Source: Flavobacterium supellecticarium (GTDB lineage Bacteria; Bacteroidota; Bacteroidia; Flavobacteriales; Flavobacteriaceae). From it: a DNA stretch of 64,000 nt. Under the pieces are notes generated by a model. It saw only the letters and a program-made list of their open reading frames with translations. It made no database searches and was not told the DNA's origin. The stretch lies in assembly GCF_004801375.1 (NCBI RefSeq), contig NZ_SSNZ01000007.1, positions 124,001 through 188,000 of the forward strand, in the 5' to 3' direction. Below are positions 1-9,018 of the stretch, one piece after another. Position 1 is the first letter of the stretch; every line of letters starts with the position of its first letter. The position numbers and the translations under genes are program-made.

Positions 1-219
1 GATCCCGTTTTGGTTTACATACAAAGCAGTATGCCCGGTGTAACCCGGAAGTGCACCGGATACAATAATCTCTTTTATTCCATCGCCATTAAAGTCGGCT
101 GCCACGCAATCCCCATAGAAAGCTCCGGTAAAAGCCGAGCTGTTTGGGATGAGTAATTGCGCGTTACAATCCACCTGTGCCATGGAAAATAGCGTAATTA
201 GTAAGTATAGTTTCTTCAT
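1..219 (-). CDS. Secreted FG-GAP/VCBS-like protein, 5' part only
   Basis: Reading the minus strand from the ATG at 219 gives 73 open codons that run off the window start. Residues 1-20 are a signal peptide (MKKLYLLITL, then a Cys-Asn-Ala-Gln stretch). Residues 42-50 read DFNGDGIKE, the calcium-loop pattern of FG-GAP/VCBS repeats, which usually form beta-propellers in surface or secreted proteins. The Cys just before Ala-Gln could instead mark a lipoprotein, but the lipobox is poor. Only the N-terminus is visible, so the number of repeats and any type IX sorting domain are unknown. It diverges from the gene at 650. Confidence 0.7.
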   Translation of the reverse strand, partial: MKKLYLLITLFSMAQVDCNAQLLIPNSSAFTGAFYGDCVAADFNGDGIKEIIVSGALPGYTGHTALYVNQNGI

Positions 220-649
220 GATAATTTTGAATAAGTTGGCACAAAGTTATTTATTTAGATTAAATAAAAATAACAGACTGGTTTTTTTGATAGTATTTAA
301 GATTTTTGGCAGGCGGAGTTTCGAAATGCTAAAAAAATTAACGATTGATTTGTGTAGTGAAAAAAAATAACGGTAATAAATTTAGTTTGTCTAAAGGGGC
401 TTGTTTGAAATATAACAGCATATGGCCTATTTGTAATATTCCTGAATATCGGAATGCTTTCAAAAGATAGGGTGTAAGTGGGTTTTGTTGCTTTATGTGA
501 TGTCTTTTTGTGAAAGTAGTGCTAATAAATTTTTTTAGGTGTTAATTTTTTGGTTTTTGTAGTGTTAAATTTAGTTTTCTGATGTTGTTTTTTGTTAGGA
601 TGTAGTATTTTTAGTTGCAATAAACAACTACCCCCCAAATTTATCCTCT
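220..649. other. Divergent intergenic region, no gene seen
   Basis: This 430-base AT-rich stretch separates two divergent genes for exported proteins. The open frame at 149-370 overlaps the start of the minus-strand secreted gene and has no family features. No clean TTTG/TAnnTTTG promoter pair, RNA gene or hairpin terminator stood out. It must hold the start signals of both neighbours. Confidence 0.5.
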
Positions 650-2131
650 ATGAAAAGAATAGCCTTTACATTCTTTAGAAATTTCCTATTCGCTGTATCG
701 ATCCTGTTTGCCGCTCCAGTTATGGCTCAGGTCGGAATAGGAACTACTACGCCAGATGCGAGTTCGCTTTTGGATATGACCTCAACCTCAAAAGGACTAT
801 TAACACCGCGTATGACGACTGCGCAAAGAACAGCAATTACAAGTCCTGCCAATGGATTACTGGTATATGATACGGATATGAAATCCTATTATTTTTATGA
901 TTTGCCAACAACTACGTGGATTAAGATGCTGGGTGATGGCGACAGGCGACTGAATTTTAAAAGAATCAAATCGACCGATGTGCTCGCGACTGTTTTAGCC
1001 GCCGAATCAACAGCCGGAGGCGGATCAACGTATAAGTTAACGGCTGGGACGTTTTATGAAATCAATGGAACGATAAATGTGGACAAACCTATCGAATTAA
1101 ACGGTGCCTATGTTTCCGGATTGGATACCAATAACGACAAACTGGTGCGTACCGGGACGCTTTTTACCGGTGCTACCGGTGGAAGTCTTCGGAATCTCAC
1201 GCTAACCGCTTCGGTAAAAGTGTTCGATTTGAATGGAACATCAAGTCCGAATCTGATTTTCCGCGATTGTATCGTAGCGGGTTCCGGTGCGGTTGGAGAT
1301 ATTAAAAACTTCGGACTGGTATTTTTAACGATTGTTCAGTTTGCAGCCAATACAACCGGGATTACCTATGAAAATGTAAACCAGTTACTCATTAGTAATG
1401 TGGGTTGGCAGGATACCAACTCCGGGACATTCGAAACCTTTAAAGGGACGTTCAATATGTTACAACGCGCCGGTGGTTTTAGTGTGGTTAACTCCGGGAA
1501 AACCGGGATTGATGTATCGTCTAATCCAACCATAACGGGTGACGCGCTTTTAAAAGATGTGGTGTTTTATACCACAGGTACGGCGGGAACCTATGTGAAA
1601 CGCTATACCACGGGAAGTTATACCGGATTTAATTTTGATAACCGTTGGGTGGTGAATAGTTCGGGTATTCCTGTGGAAGGCGATGCAGTTTCGACCGGGA
1701 ATATTTTTTACGATCGAACACTGACGCAATCAGCTACAGCTTTGCCTTCAACCACTGGTGTTAAAATCGATATTCCAAATACGGCGAATAATAATTTATA
1801 CCGTTTTACGTCATCGAATAACAGACTGACGTATCAGGGAAGAAAATCCAGAATTTTTACCGTAAATGCCGCGCTTTCATTTGGCGATATTACCGGAAGT
1901 ACCAATACGACTTATGCTTTTTATATTATGAAAATTCCGTCAGCCGGCGGTACATCGGCGGTAATGGCTTCGGAAACCTTTATCGATACCAATGCCGGTT
2001 ATGTACAATCGTTTCCGGTTCAGGGAACGGTGATGCTGGATACCGGTGATGCTGTTGAAATATGGGTAAAACGAATCAATACCGGTAACCAGAGTTTTAC
2101 GTTAAAATCGTTTAGTGTTTCTATCCGATAA
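650..2131 (+). CDS. Exported surface protein with GIGTTTP N-terminal motif
   Basis: The 493-residue product starts with a Sec signal peptide (cleavage likely after VMAQ, near residue 27). The GIGTTTPD motif follows, then KGLLTPRMTTAQR and NGLLVYDTD. This N-terminal module is common in Bacteroidota surface and tail-fibre-like proteins and is seen here directly. The remainder (about residues 100-493) is rich in Thr, Gly, Asn and Ser with short repeated beta-strand-like turns, which suggests a beta-solenoid followed by a C-terminal beta-sandwich. I see no type IX C-terminal sorting domain. Function is unknown; adhesion or surface-layer roles are guesses. It appears monocistronic. Confidence 0.75.
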   Translation: MKRIAFTFFRNFLFAVSILFAAPVMAQVGIGTTTPDASSLLDMTSTSKGLLTPRMTTAQRTAITSPANGLLVYDTDMKSYYFYDLPTTTWIKMLGDGDRRLNFKRIKSTDVLATVLAAESTAGGGSTYKLTAGTFYEINGTINVDKPIELNGAYVSGLDTNNDKLVRTGTLFTGATGGSLRNLTLTASVKVFDLNGTSSPNLIFRDCIVAGSGAVGDIKNFGLVFLTIVQFAANTTGITYENVNQLLISNVGWQDTNSGTFETFKGTFNMLQRAGGFSVVNSGKTGIDVSSNPTITGDALLKDVVFYTTGTAGTYVKRYTTGSYTGFNFDNRWVVNSSGIPVEGDAVSTGNIFYDRTLTQSATALPSTTGVKIDIPNTANNNLYRFTSSNNRLTYQGRKSRIFTVNAALSFGDITGSTNTTYAFYIMKIPSAGGTSAVMASETFIDTNAGYVQSFPVQGTVMLDTGDAVEIWVKRINTGNQSFTLKSFSVSIR

Positions 2132-2207
2132 GGTATAGTTAAATTATCGCTAATGAAAATCCGTCGGTAATGGCTTTCTTTGTTACTTTGCTTCTTAATT
2201 TATTGTA

Positions 2208-3437
2208 ATGCGATTAGTTTTTATAGGCGTAATTTTACTATTAGTGGAATTGTATGCATTCCAGGCATTCCGAACCATCACCAAAGAAAGATGGATATTG
2301 ATAAGCTATCAGTTGGTGAGTCTGGCCATTTTTATATATCTGATTTATTCGTTTGCGCAATTTGATCGAAGTGTTGGACAAACAAAGCAGACCTTGTTTA
2401 CTATGGGGTTGCTTTTAATCACGTTGATCCCGAAATTGTTGATAGCGATTATATTGCTAACGGAAGATATATACCGTTTGTTCGCAACCACCATTAATTA
2501 TTTTACGCAGGCCGATAATATCAAGGAAGCCATTCCCGAAAGGCGCAAATTTGTAAGTCAGGTGGCACTTATGGTGGCATTGATTCCGTTTACATCGTTG
2601 TTGTACGGAATGACTAAAGGGAAATATAATTTTAAGGTAATCAGACAAACGATTTTCTTTCCGGATTTACCGGATAGTTTCGATGGAACTACCATTACGC
2701 AGATATCCGATGTGCATAGCGGTAGTTTTGATAACCCCGAGAAAATCAGCTATGCGATTGATTTGATCAACGAACAAAAATCGGATATTATTCTGTTTAC
2801 GGGTGATATCGTGAATACGCATGCTGATGAAATGCATCCATGGATCGATACCTTCCGAAAGATTGAAACACCGGCTTTGGGTAAGTTTTCGGTTTTAGGA
2901 AATCATGATTACGGAGAGTATATCGACTGGCCGTCGCAAAAAGCAAAAGACGACAACTTTAAAGCGATCAAAGACCTACACCGTCAGATTGATTTTAAAT
3001 TGCTTTTAAACGAACACGTAAAGATTCGCAAAGGAGATGCTGAAATTGCATTGGTAGGAGTCGAAAACTGGGGTGTAAAGTTCAAACAGGCGGGCGATTT
3101 ACACAAAGCTTCGGAAGGATTAACCGCAAATGACTTTAAAATTCTGATGAGTCATGATCCGTCGCATTGGGACGCGGAAGTAAAAAAATACGACAAACAT
3201 TTTCACCTTACGCTAAGTGGTCATACGCATGGATTACAGTTTGGAATCGAAATTCCGGGTGTAATCAAGTGGAGTCCAATTGAATATGTTTATAAACAAT
3301 GGGCGGGACTATATGAGGAAATGGGGAAATATATCTATGTGAACCGCGGTTTCGGATTTCATGCCTATCCCGGGCGCGTTGGTATCTGGCCTGAAATTAC
3401 TGTTATTGAACTAAAAAAAGGTGAAAAAGTAGCGTAA
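2208..3437 (+). CDS. Membrane-anchored metallophosphoesterase (YkuE/YaeI type)
   Basis: The 409-residue protein has three hydrophobic segments in the first 90 residues, another near 116-133, then a calcineurin-like phosphoesterase domain. Metal-binding motifs are in order: D168-x-H170, G-D200, GNHD 231-234, H316 in SHDP, and GHTHG 338-342. All ligands for a two-metal centre are present, so it should be active. Relatives hydrolyse phosphodiesters or phosphomonoesters such as lipid-linked substrates; the substrate here cannot be read from sequence. The ATG at 2208 gives the natural hydrophobic N-terminus. An open frame at 2180 overlaps it in another phase and was not chosen. Confidence 0.88.
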   Translation: MRLVFIGVILLLVELYAFQAFRTITKERWILISYQLVSLAIFIYLIYSFAQFDRSVGQTKQTLFTMGLLLITLIPKLLIAIILLTEDIYRLFATTINYFTQADNIKEAIPERRKFVSQVALMVALIPFTSLLYGMTKGKYNFKVIRQTIFFPDLPDSFDGTTITQISDVHSGSFDNPEKISYAIDLINEQKSDIILFTGDIVNTHADEMHPWIDTFRKIETPALGKFSVLGNHDYGEYIDWPSQKAKDDNFKAIKDLHRQIDFKLLLNEHVKIRKGDAEIALVGVENWGVKFKQAGDLHKASEGLTANDFKILMSHDPSHWDAEVKKYDKHFHLTLSGHTHGLQFGIEIPGVIKWSPIEYVYKQWAGLYEEMGKYIYVNRGFGFHAYPGRVGIWPEITVIELKKGEKVA

Positions 3438-3451
3438 TTCGTTAAAAATGC

Positions 3452-3459
3452 TACATTTG
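3452..3459 (+). promoter_or_regulatory. Likely -7 element TACATTTG
   Basis: This matches the Bacteroidota consensus TAnnTTTG and lies 51 bases before the thioredoxin-like gene. No good TTTG -33 element is at the expected distance. Confidence 0.45.
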
Positions 3460-3510
3460 TATAGCTAATTGATCGTAAAAGTTTAGTTAAAGATTTTAAA
3501 CTTGTAAACT

Positions 3511-3807
3511 ATGTCAAAATTTGGAGAACTTATCAATGCGCAAGTGCCGGTGCTAATCGATTTTTATACCGATTGGAATGAGCCTTCTGTTTCCATGCAT
3601 CCGGTTATCCGGGATGTGGCTGCTGCTTTGGGTGATAGAGCAAAAGTGATCAAAATTGATGTGGATAAAAACCAGGAACTGGCCGAAGCATTACGGATTA
3701 AAGGTTTGCCTACATTGATGATCTATAAGGAAGGGCAAATGGTATGGCGTCAATCCGGGGAGTTGGATGCCAATACAATTATTGCACTGGTTCAGGAGCA
3801 ATATTAA
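3511..3807 (+). CDS. Thioredoxin-fold protein lacking the CxxC cysteines
   Basis: The 98-residue protein has the thioredoxin layout: a beta strand ending in DFYTDW, the active-site loop, the conserved Asp after the central strand (KIDVDKN), and the cis-proline motif GLPT at 65-68. The normal WCGPC is replaced by W22-N-E-P-S26, and the protein contains no cysteine at all, so it cannot act as a dithiol oxidoreductase. It may act as a binding or scaffold protein. My recollection is that similar cysteine-less versions occur in other flavobacteria, so this is probably not a recent mutation. Its stop codon directly abuts the stop of the convergent deacetylase gene. Confidence 0.85.
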   Translation: MSKFGELINAQVPVLIDFYTDWNEPSVSMHPVIRDVAAALGDRAKVIKIDVDKNQELAEALRIKGLPTLMIYKEGQMVWRQSGELDANTIIALVQEQY

Positions 3808-4446
3808 TTATAGTACTTCAAAACGGAAGCCACGTTCCTGTAAATTCTGAATGACTTTTGGTAACAGGTATTCGAGGTTTCCGAATGCTTTTACACTATC
3901 GTGACATACGATAATGCTTCCCTGCTCGACATTTTCGATTACATTTTGTAAGCACTTTTCCGGTGTAATGGTTTTGTCGAAATCCATACTGATAACATCC
4001 CACATAATGATCTTATAGCCCTGTTTCCGCAATAAGCGGGATTGGGACGGTTTTATCTTGCCGTAAGGCGGACGAAACAAACGGGAATCGATTTTACCAT
4101 CCGAGTATTTTATAATAGCGTCTTCGCAGGCTTTGGCATTACGGATATACGTAGTGTTATCCGTTTTCCAGCCTTTTAAATGATTAAAAGTATGATTGCC
4201 GATCTGATGACCGGCGGCCAAAACCTTTTTGAATAGTTTCGGGTGTTTTTCGATGTTGTGACCGATACAGAAAAAAGTAGCCCGGATCTGATGGGTTGCG
4301 AGTATATTTAAAACCCATTCGGTTATTTCTGGCGTCGGACCGTCGTCGAACGTAAGAAATATTTTTTTTTCCGTATTTGGAATATCCCAAATCTGGTTGA
4401 AAAATAGTCTTTTGACAATGCTGTTTGTTTTAACCCAGAAACTCAT
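3808..4446 (-). CDS. Polysaccharide deacetylase (NodB family)
   Basis: The 212-residue protein carries the full NodB motif set: TFDDGP with D34 and D35, the zinc-binding H85-x3-H89 in GNHTFNH, RPPYG at 125-129, the W149-D150 strand motif, and the C-terminal H182-D183. These fit a metal-dependent N- or O-deacetylase acting on peptidoglycan or an exported polysaccharide. There is no clear signal peptide; residues 1-20 are only mildly hydrophobic, so location is uncertain. It lies downstream of the DUF2723 gene on the same strand, with a strong terminator between, so it probably has its own promoter. The 3' end meets the neighbouring plus-strand gene with no spacer. Confidence 0.88.
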   Translation of the reverse strand: MSFWVKTNSIVKRLFFNQIWDIPNTEKKIFLTFDDGPTPEITEWVLNILATHQIRATFFCIGHNIEKHPKLFKKVLAAGHQIGNHTFNHLKGWKTDNTTYIRNAKACEDAIIKYSDGKIDSRLFRPPYGKIKPSQSRLLRKQGYKIIMWDVISMDFDKTITPEKCLQNVIENVEQGSIIVCHDSVKAFGNLEYLLPKVIQNLQERGFRFEVL

Positions 4447-4458
4447 TATAAATCAGCT

Positions 4459-4496
4459 AAAAAAGAAATATGCCCATGATTTCATGGGCATATTTT
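4459..4496 (-). terminator. Rho-independent terminator of the DUF2723 gene
   Basis: A perfect 14-base stem (4466-4479 with 4482-4495) has a TT loop. On the minus strand a run of six T follows after one C. It sits just after the stop of the 4504-7707 gene. Confidence 0.85.
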
Positions 4497-4503
4497 CGGT
4501 TTG

Positions 4504-7500
4504 TTATTCCATATCTCTTCCGAATCGTTCGAACAGTTTGTTGTAACTGTTAAACTTGGTTCGGTTGGCGTTGAAAAAGTCTTTGTCGTATCGCTTCATG
4601 ATATCGAGTAAGGCGCGGTAACGCTCAATATCCGTTACAATGTCAACATACATATCGTTTTGTTCTACGGCTTTTAATCCTTTGTAATAGGTCAGGTTTT
4701 CCTGGTATTTTTTGGATAGCTTGTTTAGAATGTCGCGCGCTTTGGTCGTTTCGCCCACTTCGTAATATCCGGATGCAAACGGCTCTACAAAGGTGTAGAA
4801 ACCAAATTCGTCGATTGGCATTTTTTGCATCGCCAGATCAATAACGTTTTTGGCTTTGTCTTTTTTGCCTTCTGCAATTAATTTTTCAGTTAATCGCGCC
4901 AGGTTGGTACGGTAGGAAATGCTGTTTTTACGCGTTTCCGGATCGTGGTAAATTCTTGGATCACCACTATTGCCCCAATCCCATGACATTACGATTTTAT
5001 ACATCTTTTCGGTGTCGATATTACCCATATCCAGCGGACTTCCGTCTTTTGGAATTGGTGTTTTAACCGGAACCAGTTTGTAAACCATTCCATCCAGTTG
5101 CAGGTAGTCTTTCATCCAGATGTAATCGTCGTCGCCAAAGCTTCCACCGGTAAAGTAAATCGGACGTTTCCAGTTGTTGTTATAAACCAAATCCAGCATC
5201 ATCAATCGGTTGATGTATAAAGCACTTCCTTTGATTTCAAAGTCAATAGCCGGAACAATCGAATCGTTTAAGGCCGGATTAACCACTTTGTTTTTGATCA
5301 CGGTTGCTTTATCAACCGGAATACGGATTTTATTGGTCGGGTAGAAGTGGATTTTCTGTCCGCTTCTTGGAATTGTAAATAAGGTTCGTTCGTCATCACT
5401 CTTAATAAAATCGATGAATTGTTTGATGTCGATACGGTCTTTGGTTAATTCCTGGAAGAACATATAATCGCGTTTCCCTTTTACATACTGATCGTGTGTA
5501 AATGAAATCGGTAACGGATCCGAATTGTATGCCTTCGACTTCATCTGGTCGATATACCAGTCTTGTGTGAATAACTGCGTATTTACGATTCGGACGTCGG
5601 TTCGGTAACCTTCGATTTCCTGAGCATACCAAAGCGGGAATGTATCGTTATCGCCAATGGTAAACAATATGGCATTCGGTTCGCAGGAATCCAGATACGC
5701 TTTTGCCATGGCAACAGCCGTATAACGGTGTGAACGGTCGTGATCGTCCCAGTTTTCTTTGGCCATCAATACCGGAGCGGCCAGTAAACACGCTGCGATA
5801 ACCACAGGTCCGGCGATTTTTGGTTGTAAATAATTTTTGATTCCGTCGTAAATAGCATAGACACCAAAGCCCAGCCACATTGCAAAAATATAGAAAGAAC
5901 CTACTAAGGCATAATCTCTTTCGCGCGGTTCAAACGGACGTTCGTTTAGGAATACTTTTAAGGCCAAACTGGTAAAAAGGAATAGTACCAGTAATACATA
6001 GAAACTTTTCAGGTCTTTTCGGGCATGGAAAACCATTCCGATGATTCCTAAGATAAACGGCAGGAAGTAATACGTGTTGCGTGCTTTGTTGTTTAACACA
6101 TCCGATGGGAGGTTGTCTTGCGAGCCTAAACGGATGGAATCGATAAATTTGATACCGCTGATCCAGTTTCCGTTTTGCGTGTCGTATTTCCCTTGTATGT
6201 CGTTCTGACGACCGGTGAAGTTCCACATTAGGTAACGCCAGTACATATAACCAAATTGGTATTCGAACATAAATTGCATGTTATCGATAAACGATGGTTT
6301 TTCGATAATCAGGTATTCGCCATAGGCTTTTAGGAATTTGTCGTATTCTTCAATTCCTAATTTACCGCTTCCATAAGCATTACGGAATTCGGATACGATT
6401 TGTACCAGTTCGTCTTCGTGCGAATATTCCGGGTTGATAGTGAATTTAACCGGACGTGTAAATGTCATATAGTTTACCGCATTATCGGTACTCCACATTC
6501 TTGGCAAAAATGCTTTTTGATCGTCACTGGTGTTTTGACGGGCGTTTACGTAGTTGTTTACGATTTTATAGGTTCCGGTTTTATAATCCCGTTCGTAGTT
6601 TGGTTTTTCGTCCTGATAGGGATTTTCTTCATCAAGTCCTACGTAACCTTCTGTAAATAACGGACCGTAAAATGTTTTTTGCTCGCCGTATTGTTCACGG
6701 TTATAGTAGGCTAATACTTCTGCCGCATCAGATGGTCTGTTTTCGTTGATCACTACGTTTGCGTTGGCACGAATCGGTAACATTAACCAGGTTGAAAACC
6801 CGATTAGTACAAACAGGATGCAAAGTAATAGTGTATTGTATAATGGTTTTTCTTTCTTTTTGGTATAACGTAAACCGAAATAGAAGAAAAGAACAATCAG
6901 TAAAGCGGCAAATATGGTTCCGGAGTTAAACGGTAATCCTAAGGAGTTTACCATAAAGATTTCCATTTTTCCGAAAAAGGCTAAGGTGTACGGTAATAAG
7001 AACTTGAAAACAAAAAACAGGATCACGACAATAACGATATTGGCAATGATAAAGTTTTTAACGGTTACGGTTTTATAGTTCTTAAAATAATAAAGTAAAC
7101 CAATGGAGGGAATGGTTAATAATGCCATAAAGTGGACACCAAACGACAAACCGATCATCAAGGAGATCAATAACAGCCATTTATTGCCACGCGGACTGTG
7201 CATGTCTTCTTCCCAGCGCAATGCCAGCCAGAAGAGTACGGCTATAAACAGGGATGCCATAGCATATACTTCGGCTTCGGTAGCACTAAACCAGAAACTG
7301 TCGGTAAAAGTAAAGGCCAGTGAACCCACTAATGCACTTCCCAATACTACGATTGCATTGTTTTTATTGAACTCGGTATAGCTGGAAACAACTTTTTTCA
7401 GTATAAGGGTCATTGACCAAAACATGAATAAAATGGTGAAAGCACTCGAAAATACCGACATCATGTTTACCATCAGGGCTACTTTTTCCGGGCCGGAGGC

Positions 7501-7707
7501 AAACATGGCGAAAAAGGCACCCATCATTTGGAACAAAGGTGCTCCCGGCGGGTGACCTACTTCCAGTTTAGCTGAAGTGGCAATATATTCACCACAATCC
7601 CAAAAACTTAATGAGGGTTCAACTGTTAGTGAATACGTGATTAAGGCAATTGCAAATGTGAACCATCCAAGGATAGTGTTCCATTTTTTAAAGTTAAATG
7701 TTACCAT
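4504..7707 (-). CDS. Large DUF2723 membrane protein, putative GT-C glycosyltransferase
   Basis: The 1067-residue protein begins with a membrane helix, then an extracytoplasmic loop with W36-D37-C-G-E40 and GHPPGAP at 51-57, followed by about a dozen more hydrophobic segments up to about residue 670. Such a loop with acidic residues is typical of GT-C glycosyltransferases that use lipid-linked sugars. DUF2723 includes vertebrate TMEM260, reported as a protein O-mannosyltransferase. A role in Bacteroidota protein O-glycosylation is therefore plausible, but it is inference. The C-terminal 350 residues are soluble and end in helical, TPR-like segments. The start ATG at 7707 precedes MVTFNFKKWN and the first helix. 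It is followed by its own terminator. Confidence 0.85.
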   Translation of the reverse strand: MVTFNFKKWNTILGWFTFAIALITYSLTVEPSLSFWDCGEYIATSAKLEVGHPPGAPLFQMMGAFFAMFASGPEKVALMVNMMSVFSSAFTILFMFWSMTLILKKVVSSYTEFNKNNAIVVLGSALVGSLAFTFTDSFWFSATEAEVYAMASLFIAVLFWLALRWEEDMHSPRGNKWLLLISLMIGLSFGVHFMALLTIPSIGLLYYFKNYKTVTVKNFIIANIVIVVILFFVFKFLLPYTLAFFGKMEIFMVNSLGLPFNSGTIFAALLIVLFFYFGLRYTKKKEKPLYNTLLLCILFVLIGFSTWLMLPIRANANVVINENRPSDAAEVLAYYNREQYGEQKTFYGPLFTEGYVGLDEENPYQDEKPNYERDYKTGTYKIVNNYVNARQNTSDDQKAFLPRMWSTDNAVNYMTFTRPVKFTINPEYSHEDELVQIVSEFRNAYGSGKLGIEEYDKFLKAYGEYLIIEKPSFIDNMQFMFEYQFGYMYWRYLMWNFTGRQNDIQGKYDTQNGNWISGIKFIDSIRLGSQDNLPSDVLNNKARNTYYFLPFILGIIGMVFHARKDLKSFYVLLVLFLFTSLALKVFLNERPFEPRERDYALVGSFYIFAMWLGFGVYAIYDGIKNYLQPKIAGPVVIAACLLAAPVLMAKENWDDHDRSHRYTAVAMAKAYLDSCEPNAILFTIGDNDTFPLWYAQEIEGYRTDVRIVNTQLFTQDWYIDQMKSKAYNSDPLPISFTHDQYVKGKRDYMFFQELTKDRIDIKQFIDFIKSDDERTLFTIPRSGQKIHFYPTNKIRIPVDKATVIKNKVVNPALNDSIVPAIDFEIKGSALYINRLMMLDLVYNNNWKRPIYFTGGSFGDDDYIWMKDYLQLDGMVYKLVPVKTPIPKDGSPLDMGNIDTEKMYKIVMSWDWGNSGDPRIYHDPETRKNSISYRTNLARLTEKLIAEGKKDKAKNVIDLAMQKMPIDEFGFYTFVEPFASGYYEVGETTKARDILNKLSKKYQENLTYYKGLKAVEQNDMYVDIVTDIERYRALLDIMKRYDKDFFNANRTKFNSYNKLFERFGRDME

Positions 7708-7808
7708 ATAATACCGTCTAATTTTTTCGTATTAAATCTTTTACAAAGAAACTATTTTTTTGGAGAAAGAGCGCTGAAAATATTTTTTTAATATTTTTTT
7801 ATCAAAAG

Positions 7809-7839
7809 TTTGGATTGTAAAATAATTGTCCTACATTTG
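7809..7839 (+). promoter_or_regulatory. Promoter of tRNA-Gln
   Basis: TTTG at 7809-7812, exactly 19 bases, then TACATTTG at 7832-7839, a full match to the Bacteroidota consensus. It lies about 30 bases before the mature tRNA 5' end. Confidence 0.8.
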
Positions 7840-7871
7840 CACCCGGAAATCAGTAACGATGCCACTTTTAC

Positions 7872-7942
7872 TGACCCATGGTGTAATGGTAACACAGCTG
7901 ATTTTGGTTCAGTCGTTCTAGGTTCGAGTCCTAGTGGGTCAA
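7872..7942 (+). tRNA. tRNA-Gln (anticodon TTG)
   Basis: The acceptor arms TGACCCA (7872-7878) and TGGGTCA (7935-7941) pair perfectly. The D-loop has the usual GTAATGGTAA pattern, the anticodon stem CTGA/TCAG encloses a seven-base loop with TTG, and the T arm contains GGTTCGAGTCC. Discriminator base A is at 7942. The CCA end is not encoded (CAA follows), so it must be added by CCA-transferase. U1-A72 and the TTG anticodon both fit glutamine identity. Confidence 0.95.
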
Positions 7943-7943
7943 C

Positions 7944-7974
7944 AAAAAGCCTCTCAATTTTGAGAGGCTTTTTT
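7944..7974 (+). terminator. Terminator of tRNA-Gln
   Basis: The stem GCCTCTCAA (7949-7957) pairs with TTGAGAGGC (7960-7968), flanked by A5 and followed by T6. It starts right after the tRNA. Confidence 0.9.
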
Positions 7975-8035
7975 AGTTTTATCCGGGTTTGTTTTTTTAA
8001 GGAAAAGAACAGCCGGCTTTCGGGTTGTATAAATT

Positions 8036-8066
8036 AAAAAACCGCTTCATGTTGAAGCGGTTTTTT
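8036..8066 (-). terminator. Terminator of the uspA-like gene
   Basis: The stem CCGCTTCA (8042-8049) pairs with TGAAGCGG (8053-8060), with A6 on the left and T6 on the right, so it can work in both directions. It lies just beyond the minus-strand stop at 8082. Confidence 0.85.
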
Positions 8067-8081
8067 AATGGTATGGTTTTT

Positions 8082-8906
8082 TTAGATTTTAAAAGTGACA
8101 ACCGGACGTTTGGCATGATTGACCAAATCTTCGCTGATACTTCCGTTAAAGAAGTGGGAAAGTCCTTTTCGGCCGTGTGTGCTAATTCCGATAAGATCTG
8201 CGTTAACGCTTTTGGCAAAATGTAAAATTCCTTTTTCAACGTTTACATCGTTGTAGATATGTGTTGAATAGTTATTGATGTCGAAAGAAGCAATAAAATC
8301 GTTGATCATTTTTTCGGCTACGGAAGTCGATTTGAAATTATTGGGTGTGTTCACCATTAATAAATGGATTTTTGCATTGAATTCATTCGCGAATTCGATA
8401 ACCTTTTTGAATGGTTTTTTGGCTTCGTCGGTAAAATCGGATGCGAAAACAAAATTGTTAACTGTGAAATTGTCGGAGTCTTTTTTGATAACCAATACCG
8501 GAGTTTCGGAATGACGAACTACTTTTTCGGTGTTGGATCCGATAAACATTTCTTTAAAACCGCTGGCTCCGTGTGAACCCATAACGATCAGGTCGATTTC
8601 GTCTTTGCCGCTAAAATTCAGAATCCCGTCAAAAGCTCTTTCAAGTTTGGTGATTTGTGTTACGCTGATTCCGGATAATATATTGGAATTGGCAATTTCG
8701 TCCAATCGTTCTTCTGCTTTTTTCTTGAAAAAGATGATTTCGGGAATGTCGTGTCCGCTTCCAATAGCATCGCTTCCTTCATGAGGTAATTCCAACATGT
8801 GAAGTAAAACGATTTCTCCATTGTTTTTTCTGGCGATTTGTGCGGCTACTTTTAAGGCGTATTCAGCATGATCGGAAAAATCGGTAGGGACTAAAATTTT
8901 TTTCAT
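8082..8906 (-). CDS. Universal stress protein with two Usp domains
   Basis: The 274-residue protein holds two tandem UspA domains. Domain 1 (1-146) starts KKILVPTDFS and carries the ATP-binding pattern G110-x2-G113-x9-G123-S. Domain 2 (about 150-274) has a weaker version around STHGRKG and NGS. Tandem Usp proteins form internal pseudo-dimers and are linked to stress and energy sensing; no specific partner can be named. It has its own divergent promoter next to that of rimP and a clear terminator, so it is monocistronic. Confidence 0.9.
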   Translation of the reverse strand: MKKILVPTDFSDHAEYALKVAAQIARKNNGEIVLLHMLELPHEGSDAIGSGHDIPEIIFFKKKAEERLDEIANSNILSGISVTQITKLERAFDGILNFSGKDEIDLIVMGSHGASGFKEMFIGSNTEKVVRHSETPVLVIKKDSDNFTVNNFVFASDFTDEAKKPFKKVIEFANEFNAKIHLLMVNTPNNFKSTSVAEKMINDFIASFDINNYSTHIYNDVNVEKGILHFAKSVNADLIGISTHGRKGLSHFFNGSISEDLVNHAKRPVVTFKI

Positions 8907-8958
8907 AATACTAGGGGTGTAAGATTTTTGGTGTTTTATTTGTTGTAAATGTTATTTA

Positions 8959-8989
8959 TAAAGGTAGGAAATTAAATTGCAATACACAA
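8959..8989 (-). promoter_or_regulatory. Promoter of the uspA-like gene
   Basis: On the minus strand TTG (8989-8987), 20 bases, then TACCTTTA (8966-8959), one mismatch from TAnnTTTG. It lies about 50 bases before the start codon and back to back with the rimP promoter. Confidence 0.6.
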
Positions 8990-9018
8990 TTGATTTTCAA
9001 TAATTAAAAAAAATATAC

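Noticed and set aside
149..370. A 73-codon plus-strand frame at the window start
   Set aside because: It overlaps the signal-peptide region of the minus-strand secreted gene and has no family match; the minus strand reading is clearly better.
7810..8037. A 75-codon plus-strand frame
   Set aside because: It is the translation of the tRNA-Gln gene and its terminator.
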